A DNA stretch of 64,000 nucleotides, taken from contig NZ_FNTV01000002.1 of assembly GCF_900105965.1 (NCBI RefSeq), forward strand, positions 62,001 to 126,000, read 5' to 3'. The notes beneath the pieces are model-generated. The model searched no databases. It was not told where the DNA came from and saw nothing but the letters and a program-made list of their open reading frames with translations. Of the stretch, positions 1 to 8,140 are shown piece after piece. Positions within the stretch are counted from its first letter, which is position 1; each line of letters opens with the position of its first letter. Source of the DNA: Arthrobacter alpinus (GTDB lineage: Bacteria; Actinomycetota; Actinomycetes; Actinomycetales; Micrococcaceae). A program made the position numbers and the translations under genes.

Positions 1-286
1 CTGCCATGAGCCATCGCAGGACGATTTCTTTTCGTTCTGAACGATTCACGGCACTGGCTGCTAGTAATGCAGAGAAAAGACTAACGATGACAACGGTTCC
101 CCAACCTGCGGGACTGAAAGGGGCATCCAGGCTGCAGTTGACCGGTGCAGGGTAGATGGCCGGGCACATTGCGGGTACTGGTTGGTATGACCAAGTGAGC
201 CACAGAGATGCACCGGAGACGACTGCCGCTCCCACAGTTCTGTGCCAAATGGGACGGGACTCGGGTGCAGGGGCAGGTTCCTTCAT
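1..286 (-). CDS. Small membrane protein, 3' part outside the window
   Basis: An open frame runs leftward from an ATG at 284-286 and leaves the window still open, giving at least 95 residues. The visible part has a proline-rich cytoplasmic start (MKEPAPAPESRP), a first hydrophobic segment (about residues 17-32), a loop with two cysteines, and a second hydrophobic segment (about 62-80) followed by charged residues. That is the layout of a two- or three-helix inner-membrane protein. I do not recognise the family. It would belong to a further unit of the cassette array that continues beyond the left edge. Confidence 0.6.
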   Translation of the reverse strand, partial: MKEPAPAPESRPIWHRTVGAAVVSGASLWLTWSYQPVPAMCPAIYPAPVNCSLDAPFSPAGWGTVVIVSLFSALLAASAVNRSERKEIVLRWLMA

Positions 287-380
287 GGCTTCACCGTACC
301 GGCTGATGTGGGTTGGTTGGTGCTGACACGATAAGTACCCCATTATGCTGCACAAAGGCTGCCGTTTGGAGCAGGGCAGT

Positions 381-405
381 CCGTAACCGGAACGGTCTGC
401 GGGAC
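381..405 (+). repeat. Array site A (type 1 palindromic site)
   Basis: Core CCGGAAC followed by the right arm CTGCGGGAC. The AC dinucleotide at 392-393 is the exact left edge of the duplicated unit. The left arm reads CCGTAACC instead of CCCGCAGG. Confidence 0.8.
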
Positions 406-1266
406 ACTGCAGATCTTTCAGATTGCTTCTCTGCCGATGTTAGGTGGTGGCTGTGTTCCGTCGTGGGGTGGGCCACTGGGCGGTGAGATGGTGCCTGTAG
501 AGTCTGGTTTAGTGGACTCGCCTTCGGCTGGGGCTCTCACTTCAGATGACGCAGAGGGGAAGTTGCTTTGAACGCTCTTTTCGTAGAAAGATTTAGCATT
601 CCATACCCAGTGGGGGTTTCCGATCCTATCCTTGTCGATGAGGATCATGTGAGGATTGCCTTAAGGGGTGTGGCTGCAACGCTTGATGAGATTAGCTTCC
701 AAGTGGAAGTAGTCGTTGCTAGCAGCGGTGAGGACTGGAGGGACCAAGGCGAGGCCCTTAGTGCTGGTAGGCCCTTCAATATGCCGTTTAGAACTCCAGA
801 TCCTGATGCATTGACGGTGCGATGCAGATGGCGTTTGAAAGGTAGCCTCGAAGACTTTGACGATACCGACGTCTTTCCCGAGCATCATGCCGGTCCCCAT
901 ACTTCTGGATCATGGAGTGGTGGACCTGAGGATAAGGTGTGGCGCGGATTGCAGCTGTTAAAGTATCCAGTTCCTGTCCCGGGTATTGAGTCCTTTACGA
1001 TCGAGCTTTCCTGGCACCTCCTAAAGGTGGAGCCAGTGCAACGCGTCATTAGCGCCCTTGCGCTAGAGGACAGTATTGACTTCGCAACGAAATCGTCACC
1101 GAACCATCCAATGAGTCTCTGACTTTTTCATCCAGTGCAGAAGCCCGCCATGATCGTCTTGGCTCGATGAGGCGAGTGAAAAGTCGTCGAAGCCATGGCA
1201 AACGATCGAATAAATTCCGTGACGCGCTGGCATATCAGGACCGTTTATGACGTCGCACGAGGGAAC
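392..1266 (+). repeat. Duplicated cassette, copy 1 (875 bp)
   Basis: This segment recurs at 2757-3631 with four base differences that I count. Both copies begin at the AC of one palindromic site and end at the GGGAAC of the next, so the repeat is one complete site-to-site unit. Flanking sequence is unrelated on both sides. The unit carries one 184-codon gene. Confidence 0.95.
568..1122 (+). CDS. Hypothetical protein, cassette gene (copy 1)
   Basis: An orphan protein of 184 residues, read from a TTG codon preceded by GAGGGG about eight bases upstream, which is why this start is chosen. It has no signal peptide and no membrane segment. It is rich in alternating hydrophobic and acidic positions, suggesting a mainly beta-strand soluble domain. 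An identical or almost identical protein is encoded at 2933-3487. The stop codon lies about 130 bp before site B. I do not recognise the family and assign no function. It may be a passenger gene maintained because it is mobile. Confidence 0.7.
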   Translation: MNALFVERFSIPYPVGVSDPILVDEDHVRIALRGVAATLDEISFQVEVVVASSGEDWRDQGEALSAGRPFNMPFRTPDPDALTVRCRWRLKGSLEDFDDTDVFPEHHAGPHTSGSWSGGPEDKVWRGLQLLKYPVPVPGIESFTIELSWHLLKVEPVQRVISALALEDSIDFATKSSPNHPMSL

Positions 1267-1278
1267 CCTATCCGGGCG
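1254..1278 (+). repeat. Array site B (type 1)
   Basis: GAGGGAAC with right arm ATCCGGGCG. AC is at 1265-1266, the right edge of the duplicated unit. The left half is identical to that of site E; the right halves differ. Confidence 0.75.
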
Positions 1279-1337
1279 TTGATCGTTCACGACATGTCGG
1301 CGTGCACTGCCGGGCCTCAGTAGGTATAGCTCCCGGA

Positions 1338-2233
1338 CTAGAGATCCTTGCCGAGTTCGCTGAGCCCTCTCAGGAGGACGTCGGTAACTAAGCGGGCATA
1401 GCGTCCATCAGGATCCAGGTCAGGATCGAATACCGTTACCGATGCACCTATCGCGCCCGGAGCAAGCTGGGCCAGCAATGCCGTCAGCTGTGAAGTGTTG
1501 AGTCCGCCGGGATCGGGACTGTCAACCGCCGGCATGATGCTTGCATCGAGCACATCGACATCGATTTGCAACCAGTAACCGGCACTGGCCACGTCGCGCG
1601 TGGCAGATCCCACTTCATCCGGCGTTTTCTCGATAGCGCTTGCGGCGGAAATCACGAGGCCTAGGGTGGCGCGCGCTTCGGTCGCTTCTTCATCGTCCTC
1701 GCGGTGGCCAATGTGCACAACGCGCTGCCGGTCGAAGTACGGGCCGAGACCGTCAATGTCCGCGACTGCTGGCCAGTGCAGGCCGACAGCGGCTGCGAGG
1801 TCTTCACCCGCAACGCTCGCACATTTATCGCTATTACCGGGGTGCCTGAAATCCGTATGACCGTCGACATGCACCAAGCCCGTCCCGCCGCGTCTCGACA
1901 GTGCCATACCGATCCCGAGGAGTACGCTACAGTCACCTCCGATGACCAGGGGGAGTCGCCCGCGTCAAGAACGCTCGTCAGACGGGAGGCAAGGCGTTGC
2001 GCATGATTCACCATCGCTGGCTCATTCCGCACGTGTCCGTCGGCACGGGTATCGTCGTCGTCGACGTACCGGCCGCTGAGGACGATACCCGCGTCCCGGG
2101 CTCCTTGGCTGATCAGTTCCCGGAACAGGCCCACTTCTCGCAATGCCTCGGGAGCCTTGTCCGCGCCTGGAACGCTCCCACGTAGGGGCGGACGCAGTCC
2201 GAGGTTGGTGGGAGCTGAGATGAGAGCGATCAT
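1338..2233 (-). pseudogene. Arginase/agmatinase-family ureohydrolase, frameshifted
   Basis: Two overlapping frames together give a protein of about 298 residues, the normal length for the arginase family. The N-terminal part (from the ATG at 2233) has the family opening ISAPTNLGLRPP and PGADKAPEALRE. The C-terminal part contains the metal-binding motifs DGHTDF and QIDVDVLDASIMPAVDSP. The frame changes at a run of five G (1949-1953); one more base there would restore the conserved GGDCS segment. Intact, it would hydrolyse a guanidino group with two Mn ions. Either a real null allele or a homopolymer sequencing error. It lies alone between sites B and C. Confidence 0.85.
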
Positions 2234-2339
2234 CTTTACATTCTGACGGATTCGTCGGCGTTAGTCATGCCCGTAGGCCGGTCGGATCGCGGGACATTAA
2301 GCCGTAGGACCTGAACGATATGGATGTCGATGGCTGCCC

Positions 2340-2366
2340 GTCCCGCAGGGGAACGGTCTATGGGAC
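2340..2366 (+). repeat. Array site C (type 1, near consensus)
   Basis: One of the best copies: GTCCCGCAG on the left and ATGGGAC on the right flank GGGAACGGT. AC is at 2353-2354. Confidence 0.85.
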
Positions 2367-2437
2367 GTTCGACTTGAGCGTTGCATTTGGACCTCGGTAC
2401 GCCGGGTAATCTTTGAACCAACAGAGACGGCGGAAAA

Positions 2438-2722
2438 ATGCGGAAAACGAGTGAGTTGGCGATCAGGGGATGGGTCAGGTTCGCTGCAGGTTGCCTTGGC
2501 CTGGGTGTCGGGTGGATCATTTGGTCAGTGCTTTGGGCAAATTTCACAGCCGAGGTGTCCCCAACGGCTTTCGAAGAGGTTCGTAAATCAGGCACGTTTG
2601 GCTCAATGTGTGGACTTCTTGCAGCGTTCCTCATTGTGAGTCCTGGGCTGTTGCTATCGATTTTGGCTGACCAAGCAGTTATCCGGTTTAACCGAACCAA
2701 AGTCACAACTTCAGTTCCATAA
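2438..2722 (+). CDS. Two-helix membrane protein, cassette gene
   Basis: A 94-residue protein with a short basic N-terminus, a hydrophobic segment at about residues 12-32 (containing LGLGVGWIIW), a polar loop with an acidic patch, and a second hydrophobic segment at about 54-76. It ends in a basic tail. The arrangement predicts a helical hairpin in the membrane. The start ATG follows a GACGGCGGAAAA purine-rich stretch. The stop lies 24 bp from site D. No family recognised. Confidence 0.65.
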   Translation: MRKTSELAIRGWVRFAAGCLGLGVGWIIWSVLWANFTAEVSPTAFEEVRKSGTFGSMCGLLAAFLIVSPGLLLSILADQAVIRFNRTKVTTSVP

Positions 2723-2745
2723 GTTCTGCAGACGCGCCTCCATTG

Positions 2746-2770
2746 CCAGTTCGGGGACGGTCTGCGGGAC
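2746..2770 (+). repeat. Array site D (type 1)
   Basis: CGGGGAC then CTGCGGGAC. AC is at 2757-2758, the left edge of the second cassette copy. The base before AC is G here but A at site A, which fixes the edge of the duplication. Confidence 0.8.
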
Positions 2771-3631
2771 ACTGCAGATCTATCAGATTGCTTCTCTGCC
2801 GATGTTAGGTGGTGGCTGTGTTCCGTCGTGGGGTTGGCCACTGGGCGGTGAGATGGTGCCTGTAGAGTCTGGTTTAGTGGACTCGCCTTCGGCTGGGGCT
2901 CTCACTTCAGATGATGCAGAGGGGAAGTTGCTTTGAACGCTCTTTTCGTAGAAAGATTTAGCATTCCATACCCAGTGGGGGTTTCCGATCCTATCCTTGT
3001 CGATGAGGATCATGTGAGGATTGCCTTAAGGGGTGTGGCTGCAACGCTTGATGAGATTAGCTTCCAAGTGGAAGTAGTCGTTGCTAGCAGCGGTGAGGAC
3101 TGGAGGGACCAAGGCGAGGCCCTTAGTGCTGGTAGGCCCTTCAATATGCCGTTTAGAACTCCAGATCCTGATGCATTGACGGTGCGATGCAGATGGCGTT
3201 TGAAAGGTAGCCTCGAAGACTTTGACGATACCGACGTCTTTCCCGAGCATCATGCCGGTCCCCATACTTCTGGATCATGGAGTGGTGGACCTGAGGATAA
3301 GGTGTGGCGCGGTTTGCAGCTGTTAAAGTATCCAGTTCCTGTCCCGGGTATTGAGTCCTTTACGATCGAGCTTTCCTGGCACCTCCTAAAGGTGGAGCCA
3401 GTGCAACGCGTCATTAGCGCCCTTGCGCTAGAGGACAGTATTGACTTCGCAACGAAATCGTCACCGAACCATCCAATGAGTCTCTGACTTTTTCATCCAG
3501 TGCAGAAGCCCGCCATGATCGTCTTGGCTCGATGAGGCGAGTGAAAAGTCGTCGAAGCCATGGCAAACGATCGAATAAATTCCGTGACGCGCTGGCATAT
3601 CAGGACCGTTTATGACGTCGCACGAGGGAAC
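2757..3631 (+). repeat. Duplicated cassette, copy 2 (875 bp)
   Basis: Near-identical to 392-1266. It starts at AC of site D and ends at AC of site E, with unrelated sequence outside. Confidence 0.95.
2933..3487 (+). CDS. Hypothetical protein, cassette gene (copy 2)
   Basis: Same 184-residue protein as at 568-1122, with the same TTG start and upstream GAGGGG. The few base changes between the units fall outside the reading frame or are silent, so both copies appear functional and the duplication recent. Function unknown. Confidence 0.7.
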   Translation: MNALFVERFSIPYPVGVSDPILVDEDHVRIALRGVAATLDEISFQVEVVVASSGEDWRDQGEALSAGRPFNMPFRTPDPDALTVRCRWRLKGSLEDFDDTDVFPEHHAGPHTSGSWSGGPEDKVWRGLQLLKYPVPVPGIESFTIELSWHLLKVEPVQRVISALALEDSIDFATKSSPNHPMSL

Positions 3632-3643
3632 GCTGAGCGGGAC
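3619..3643 (+). repeat. Array site E (type 1)
   Basis: GAGGGAAC then GAGCGGGAC. AC is at 3630-3631, the right edge of cassette copy 2. Confidence 0.75.
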
Positions 3644-3774
3644 AGCATCAGGAACAAGTGGTGATAGTTCTCTTGAGTGATCCATTTTGGATCGCTGCTG
3701 AAGAGGATTGCCTTCTCCACACGATGCTCGCTTAAACACTGCACCGATGCACAGATGCGGAGTACCGTGTGGTC

Positions 3775-4008
3775 ATGGCCAACAACAAGCGTCAACGAAC
3801 AGCCGGTCAGTGGTTCCTCAAAATCGCTGCTGGAGTGGTGATCGGTATATTGACCGGTTTGTTGGTCAATTGGCCTCTCGCCTTCGGGATGGTACTGATC
3901 TATGTTGTCATCGAATGGGCAGCCGAGCGAGGCCTAGATCAAAAGAGAGAACTCGACGCTAGCCGCGAAGAATGGATAAGTAATCAGAAGCGCGGAAAGA
4001 AAGATTGA
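3775..4008 (+). CDS. Single-pass or hairpin membrane protein, cassette gene
   Basis: A 77-residue protein beginning MANNKRQRTAGQWFLK, then about 30 hydrophobic residues with a central proline (two short helices or one long one), then a highly charged C-terminal tail ending in lysines. An upstream in-frame GTG at 3769 is an alternative start. The charged tail is predicted to be cytoplasmic. The stop is about 40 bp from site F. No family recognised. Confidence 0.6.
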   Translation: MANNKRQRTAGQWFLKIAAGVVIGILTGLLVNWPLAFGMVLIYVVIEWAAERGLDQKRELDASREEWISNQKRGKKD

Positions 4009-4049
4009 GACTGCGGAAACGTTGTGGTCGTACAAGGATCAACATCGTC

Positions 4050-4073
4050 GCTCAACGGGAACCCTCTACGGAC
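4050..4073 (+). repeat. Array site F (type 1)
   Basis: CAACGGGAAC then TACGGAC. AC is at 4061-4062. The stop codon of the gene at 4073-4876 abuts its right arm. Confidence 0.7.
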
Positions 4074-4876
4074 TAAAAACGGCCAAGGCTCACATCGATC
4101 AATTGTGGGTCGGTGCATCCAAGCCCGGATCGCATGGCGTTCAGTACTGAACCGGCAGCAATTTCGGCTTGCTCCTGGCACATAGTCCAGTTGGGGCTTC
4201 CATTTTCCGGTGCCGACCATCCGCTTTGACGAAGGTAGCCGTCATTAATAGTCCAAACGTCGGCTGGTAAGAACTTCTCGGAGACGACCTCGCATTGAAA
4301 ATTTCCCTCGTTGATGGCGAACTGGCCGTAGACCGAGTAATCACGATGTCCGATGTCGTACGTAACGAGCAAGTACTCGCGACTAGTCATTCCCCCAAGT
4401 TCGCGAGCTACATCCAGAGCTATGACAGGCCAGTCTCGACTAGGTTCCTGCGTATTCAGTTCCGTTTCTGTGAAGGGGGTCTCGGTTGCCAACCATGTTG
4501 GCAAGGGCATGCCTAGCCGATTGAGTAGTCGAACCAAAGTGTCCTCGACAAAATCGTCCAGGGGGTCTTCAACGCCCTCAGGTGCCATGAGAGCGAGCAA
4601 TTCTGTGGAAGTGACATTGATACCGAGGACGGCTGCAGCCCATTGGGAGAGTCCGGACGATTCGGCCTGCAGATCGACGGGGTCGCTTGTCGTCGGGTCC
4701 TCGAAGTAGTCGCAGGGTTGGAATCCTAAATAGAAGCGACCGGATGAGCCGGCAACGGGGCGGTAGTCCACGGTGGCAAAGTCGCTATCGTGAACGGAAA
4801 TTCGAAGTCTCCAATCGGTTCCTTCTCCGTTCTTCCATGATCCTGACACGAAAACGGATGTCTCGAAATTGCCCAA
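4073..4876 (-). CDS. Hypothetical protein, possibly TY-Chap-like, cassette gene
   Basis: A soluble 267-residue protein without signal or membrane segments. The C-terminal half has an order of residues reminiscent of actinobacterial TY-Chap (secretion-chaperone-like) domains: a tyrosine/glutamine strand (YSVYGQFAI), a later 'LRQSGW', and 'SPNW'. The N-terminal half is acidic and beta-rich. This resemblance is by eye only. The stop codon at 4073-4075 touches array site F, so the site may double as its transcription terminator. It is the only gene between sites F and G. Confidence 0.65.
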   Translation of the reverse strand: MGNFETSVFVSGSWKNGEGTDWRLRISVHDSDFATVDYRPVAGSSGRFYLGFQPCDYFEDPTTSDPVDLQAESSGLSQWAAAVLGINVTSTELLALMAPEGVEDPLDDFVEDTLVRLLNRLGMPLPTWLATETPFTETELNTQEPSRDWPVIALDVARELGGMTSREYLLVTYDIGHRDYSVYGQFAINEGNFQCEVVSEKFLPADVWTINDGYLRQSGWSAPENGSPNWTMCQEQAEIAAGSVLNAMRSGLGCTDPQLIDVSLGRF

Positions 4877-5001
4877 TTGTCCCCCTGGTAGCGATGGCTA
4901 CGGTCACGCTACCAAGTAGCGGCTGCAAATTCTAGCGTTCACTCACTTCTCTTGAGATGAACAGAATGCATGTCCGCAGCCGTCAGTGGTATTTACAATG
5001 T

Positions 5002-5026
5002 GCCCCAGGGGAAGGGTCTGCGGGAC
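5002..5026 (+). repeat. Array site G (type 1, altered centre)
   Basis: CCAGGGGAAG then CTGCGGGAC. The usual AAC is AAG here (5012-5014), which could make it incompatible with the other sites if the centre must match. Confidence 0.7.
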
Positions 5027-5061
5027 GCTCGTTTGCTTGCGTGCCTCAATCGTCCTCCCCA

Positions 5062-5355
5062 TTACAGTTGCCTGCCCCGACGCTCCCATTCGGCACTCCG
5101 CACTTCATCCTCATGCCAGAAGGGGGCGTCATTGCGACGAACTCGGAGTAGGTATAGGAACCAGAGAACGTTGATCAGGACGACCAACGAATAGATCGAC
5201 AATGCTGCGACGTCCTATCCATTGCCGGTATTGAGCTTGCTAAATGCCAAGACCGAGAAACAGAGAACCTGGAGTCCTGATAACCAGATCGAGAGGCGCC
5301 AACTGCCGCGCGTCATTTTCGGCTGAAGACGCTTTTTACCCTCTAACTCCGACAT
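5062..5355 (-). pseudogene. Two-helix membrane protein interrupted by an in-frame TAG
   Basis: Reading leftward from the ATG at 5355 (MSELEGKKRLQPK), the frame meets a TAG at 5215-5217 after 46 codons, then continues open for about 50 codons to a TAA at 5062-5064. The two halves each contain one hydrophobic segment (LSIWLSGLQVLCFSVLAF before the stop and SIYSLVVLINVLWFLYLL after it), and a charged C-terminus follows. A single-base change to a sense codon would give a 97-residue two-helix protein. This indicates a decayed cassette gene, or an unannotated readthrough. No family recognised. Confidence 0.6.
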
Positions 5356-5451
5356 GCCCGCATCATACAGCAGGGACCAGTGATAGAGAGCGGAGTAGAG
5401 AGTCACCGAACTGATAGACATACTCAGACCCTTCGGCACGAACGGAGCCCG

Positions 5452-5479
5452 CCCGTACGCGGAACCCCTAACGGGCGCT
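5452..5479 (+). repeat. Array site H (type 1)
   Basis: GCGGAAC with arms CCCGT and ACGGGCG. AC is at 5464-5465. Confidence 0.65.
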
Positions 5480-5578
5480 TTGGCATCTGGCGACTTGGGC
5501 CAAGGAGCCAACCAAACCCGGGCAGTCCCGAGTGGTACTTCGGGTTGGTTGGTATCGCTTGGTCTCTTGGCGTTTGAC

Positions 5579-5947
5579 CTACTTCGACCGTCGCTTGAAT
5601 AACATCACTGCGAAAACCACACCAAGCACAACGAATCCTACTGCGGCAATGATGATGACCATGAGTGCGGTAGCTGGGTCGTTTGACGTACCCATTTGCC
5701 CCGTGACGAGCGAATAAATAACAATGGCCGCTCCCGCCAGAATCATAAAAAGGGCGCCTATGCCAAAGTACTTAGCCGTTCCGACTCCTGTCATCAGGTC
5801 ACCATACTTGCCGAGACGCTTATTCTGGCTGCGATTTAGTTGGGAAATCTTTTCCCGCTGCCAGAATCCAATGCCCCCGATGACCATGGCCGCCACCCCA
5901 ATAATAATGCTCATGGCCTGATTCAATCCTGTATCGGCGTCGATCAC
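5579..5947 (-). CDS. Three-helix membrane protein, cassette gene
   Basis: A 122-residue protein with three hydrophobic segments (about residues 12-28, 62-82 and 92-114). The first two are separated by a strongly basic cytoplasmic loop (WQREKISQLNRSQNKRLGK), and it ends in KRRSK. The start is uncertain: GTG at 5947 gives the full length, while an ATG eleven codons later would remove part of the N-terminus. It is the only gene between sites H and I. No family recognised. Confidence 0.65.
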   Translation of the reverse strand: MIDADTGLNQAMSIIIGVAAMVIGGIGFWQREKISQLNRSQNKRLGKYGDLMTGVGTAKYFGIGALFMILAGAAIVIYSLVTGQMGTSNDPATALMVIIIAAVGFVVLGVVFAVMLFKRRSK

Positions 5948-6063
5948 AAGGGAATTTGCCGTACCGGAGTCGTGCCCGGGCCTTGATGTGATGCGCGGAA
6001 GGAATGATCGACCTACTGCACTTAGCCACCGAGTAGGCCGTAACTCATGGAAGATGGAAGGAG

Positions 6064-6087
6064 CCCGCAGGGGAACCCATTGCGGGA
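6064..6087 (+). repeat. Array site I (type 1, perfect arms)
   Basis: CCCGCA and TGCGGG pair perfectly around GGGGAACCCAT. AC is at 6075-6076. Confidence 0.85.
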
Positions 6088-6163
6088 ATTCTGAGACAGC
6101 GCTGAACCCGATCTCTCAACGGACGTTGCTGTAGCTGCGGCGGAAGCAAAGGGCGGTAGTGAC

Positions 6164-6688
6164 TTACGCGGCGCTGAGGGAATTTACGACTTCGGATGCG
6201 GCCCGTCCAGGCGTGAGTGCACTGGTATCGATGACATGTGCTTCCCTCCCCAACCAGCCGTGGAAGGCTTCGTCATAGGGAGTGAGGTAGTTGTATCGAA
6301 ATACCGAGGGACCCATCACAGTGTCATCCTGGATCCGTTTCCTGAGGGTTTCCTGATCGGCGTGAAGCACGAAGTGGCGCACCGGAATGCCGTAGGAAGC
6401 TAGGCCTTGGCTGATCTCCCGCCAATAGGGCTCGATCAAAACGGTCATCGGCATAACAAGTGTGCCTCCGGTGTAATCGAGGATGCGATGAGCCGTCTCG
6501 ACGACGAGTGACCTCCACGGTGGCCAATTCTGGAAGTTGTCGGTCTCCGGTAGTCCCGGGTTGACATCCATCAGCGTCTCGCCGACCTTCTCGGCGTCGA
6601 ACACACGTGAATCAGGGATCAGCTGCTGCACGAGGGCAGCCGTCGTCGTTTTTCCGACGCCATGAGTGCCGTTTAGCCAAACGATCAT
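6164..6688 (-). CDS. P-loop kinase-like protein (TmrB/AAA_33 type)
   Basis: A 174-residue nucleotide-binding protein. The Walker A motif NGTHGVGKTT is at residues 6-15, with the sequence order of the small kinase-like families that include the tunicamycin-resistance protein TmrB and chloramphenicol phosphotransferase. A hydrophobic Walker-B-like strand (GGTLVMPMTVLI) and a basic lid region (ETLRKRIQDD) follow. Proteins of this type phosphorylate or sequester small molecules; the substrate cannot be told. It is alone between sites I and J, as a resistance gene in a cassette would be. Confidence 0.75.
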   Translation of the reverse strand: MIVWLNGTHGVGKTTTAALVQQLIPDSRVFDAEKVGETLMDVNPGLPETDNFQNWPPWRSLVVETAHRILDYTGGTLVMPMTVLIEPYWREISQGLASYGIPVRHFVLHADQETLRKRIQDDTVMGPSVFRYNYLTPYDEAFHGWLGREAHVIDTSALTPGRAASEVVNSLSAA

Positions 6689-6716
6689 CGGCTCATACTA
6701 ACGGACCTGCCGCTGT

Positions 6717-6743
6717 GCCCGGTGGGGAACCTTGAACAGGACA
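6717..6743 (+). repeat. Array site J (type 1, weak)
   Basis: GGTGGGGAAC then AACAGGAC. AC is at 6729-6730. The right arm is degenerate. Confidence 0.6.
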
Positions 6744-6765
6744 GCGAACTTCTGTTCGTGGAGTG

Positions 6766-7203
6766 TCAGTCATCAATCACAGGGTTTTGAGCCAGGTCTT
6801 TGACGAGCGTTAGTAGTTCAGGAAGACCAGCTGCGAGCTTTCTCTTTCTGGCAAAAATCTCCGCCTCAACGATCGACGCTTCAAGGAGTCGGCGCAAGTA
6901 CCTTGGGATGTCGTCAACGTGGTCAAGCGTGATTGCGGCTTGAATCATTAACATTGATCGTTTCCTCGAGAAACTTCCTGTCCGTATGCCAACAAACTCA
7001 TTAGGGACAAGTTTCCCGTCAACATGAAACACCACATTGACTCGAAGGGGACTGGTGATGTCCTGCCGGGCATTCTGAACTTTTTGGCTTAAGGCGTTGA
7101 TCTGACGACTCCAGGCCATACTCTCAGAATCCGAGTCACCAAGTATGGCACCAATGGAAAGGGCTGGTTCAATTTCTGACAGCATACTCAGACCACTTTC
7201 CAA
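6766..7203 (-). CDS. Hypothetical protein, downstream gene of a two-gene cassette
   Basis: A 145-residue soluble protein, or 139 residues if read from the second ATG. It has no membrane segment and alternates short amphipathic helices. The central part (RVNVVFHVDGKLVPNEFVG) looks like a beta hairpin. It starts just after the stop of the small membrane gene at 7207-7377, so the two probably share a transcript. The stop is 23 bp from site J. No family recognised. Confidence 0.6.
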   Translation of the reverse strand: MESGLSMLSEIEPALSIGAILGDSDSESMAWSRQINALSQKVQNARQDITSPLRVNVVFHVDGKLVPNEFVGIRTGSFSRKRSMLMIQAAITLDHVDDIPRYLRRLLEASIVEAEIFARKRKLAAGLPELLTLVKDLAQNPVIDD

Positions 7204-7206
7204 GTC

Positions 7207-7377
7207 TCAGTGTCTCGATTTGTGGGAACTAGAGAGTAGCAGGGCTCCGGTCCCGATCAATATGACGGCAGGGACCCAGACGAGTTCCGGTCTGCCAAGT
7301 CCGAGGGCCACGATCGAAAGAACTAGGCTTGCGGCATATACAACGAACAACACTATTCGGGCTGGTCTACTGAGCAT
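7207..7377 (-). CDS. 56-residue two-helix membrane protein
   Basis: An ATG at 7375-7377 opens a frame of 56 codons ending in TGA at 7207-7209. It reads MLSRPARIVLFVVYAAS with two hydrophobic stretches separated by a GRPE turn and a basic tail, typical of a small membrane hairpin. It lies directly upstream of, and in the same direction as, the 145-residue gene. The frame is short, but hydrophobic patterning and context support it. Confidence 0.55.
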   Translation of the reverse strand: MLSRPARIVLFVVYAASLVLSIVALGLGRPELVWVPAVILIGTGALLLSSSHKSRH

Positions 7378-7530
7378 CGATTGCACCCATTTCTAATGGC
7401 CTTGGCTCGGGTCTAAGGCGACGCCGTCGTATGTGAACCATACAGCCGTTGAGTCAGCATTCCGAGGTTTCTTTAAGCATCGCTTTGCGTCGAAAGGGAC
7501 CTTTATGGATTGGAAGTGCTTGGATGGCGC

Positions 7531-7552
7531 CCGAAAGGGGTGTTCCCTAGAA
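7531..7552 (-). repeat. Array site Q1 (type 1, inverted)
   Basis: On the minus strand it reads AGGGAACACCCC then TTCGGGC. It lies about 100 bp from site K in opposite orientation; the piece between them has no gene. Confidence 0.5.
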
Positions 7553-7637
7553 GCCATGCCAAGGAGTCCCATAAGCCGGTCCGGCAACGGGCTCTCGGAT
7601 CGCTCAAAGCATCCACGGCAGCGTGGCCGATGGGGAT

Positions 7638-7662
7638 GTCCGCAGGGGAACCCTATCCGGAC
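7638..7662 (+). repeat. Array site K (type 1)
   Basis: GTCCG and CGGAC pair around CAGGGGAACCCTATC. AC is at 7650-7651. Confidence 0.8.
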
Positions 7663-7810
7663 AGTCGCCTGTGGGGGTGTAGCTTCGCTACTATTTGCTG
7701 CACGATGGCCATATGCTGAAGCACGCGGTAGGCCAATGCGTGGCGGAATCATGAATCTCGCCACCCACGAACTTTTCTGTGTCGTCGGTGCCTCATAGGT
7801 CGGAGGAATT

Positions 7811-7987
7811 ATGAACAGAGAAAGAAAAACCTATGCTTCGATGATCATCGTGGCGCTTTTATTCGGGGCCTTCGCCATCTTTCTTTTCTTGGAGGGTCCT
7901 TCAACGCTACCGATACTGATCCTGATCTGCGCGGCCGTGCTGTGCTCAATTGGTTTGTGGGGTTCATTGAGAAACAGGAAAAAGTAG
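7811..7987 (+). CDS. 58-residue two-helix membrane protein, cassette gene
   Basis: An ATG preceded by GGAGGAATT, a strong ribosome binding site, opens a frame of 58 codons. The protein starts MNRERKTYASM and has hydrophobic segments at about residues 11-27 and 32-48. It ends in a basic RNRKK tail, so both ends are predicted cytoplasmic. It is the sole gene between sites K and L. No family recognised. Confidence 0.65.
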   Translation: MNRERKTYASMIIVALLFGAFAIFLFLEGPSTLPILILICAAVLCSIGLWGSLRNRKK

Positions 7988-8068
7988 TCAGGATGCAGTC
8001 CGTAGCTTGAGGCGATCATGGCAGGGCCACAATTCTTATCCGGAAATCCAGACCTCGAAGGTCAGCCG

Positions 8069-8094
8069 TTTTGTTTGGGAACGCTCTGCGGGAC
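8069..8094 (+). repeat. Array site L (type 1)
   Basis: TTTGGGAAC then CTGCGGGAC. AC is at 8081-8082. The left arm is degenerate. Confidence 0.75.
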
Positions 8095-8140
8095 GTTGCA
8101 AGGACCTGTATATCCCGTCGTCAGCTTGTTACCTTTAGCT

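Noticed and set aside
381..445. A classical integron attC site at the first array site (GTTAGGT at 439-445 fits the R' consensus)
   Set aside because: No matching RYYYAAC box lies at the proper distance, the same feature is absent at the other sites, and the repeat boundary falls in GGGAAC, not in GTTAGGT.
7433..7798. 121-codon plus-strand frame
   Set aside because: It translates across two recombination sites (Q1 and K) and has no ribosome binding site.
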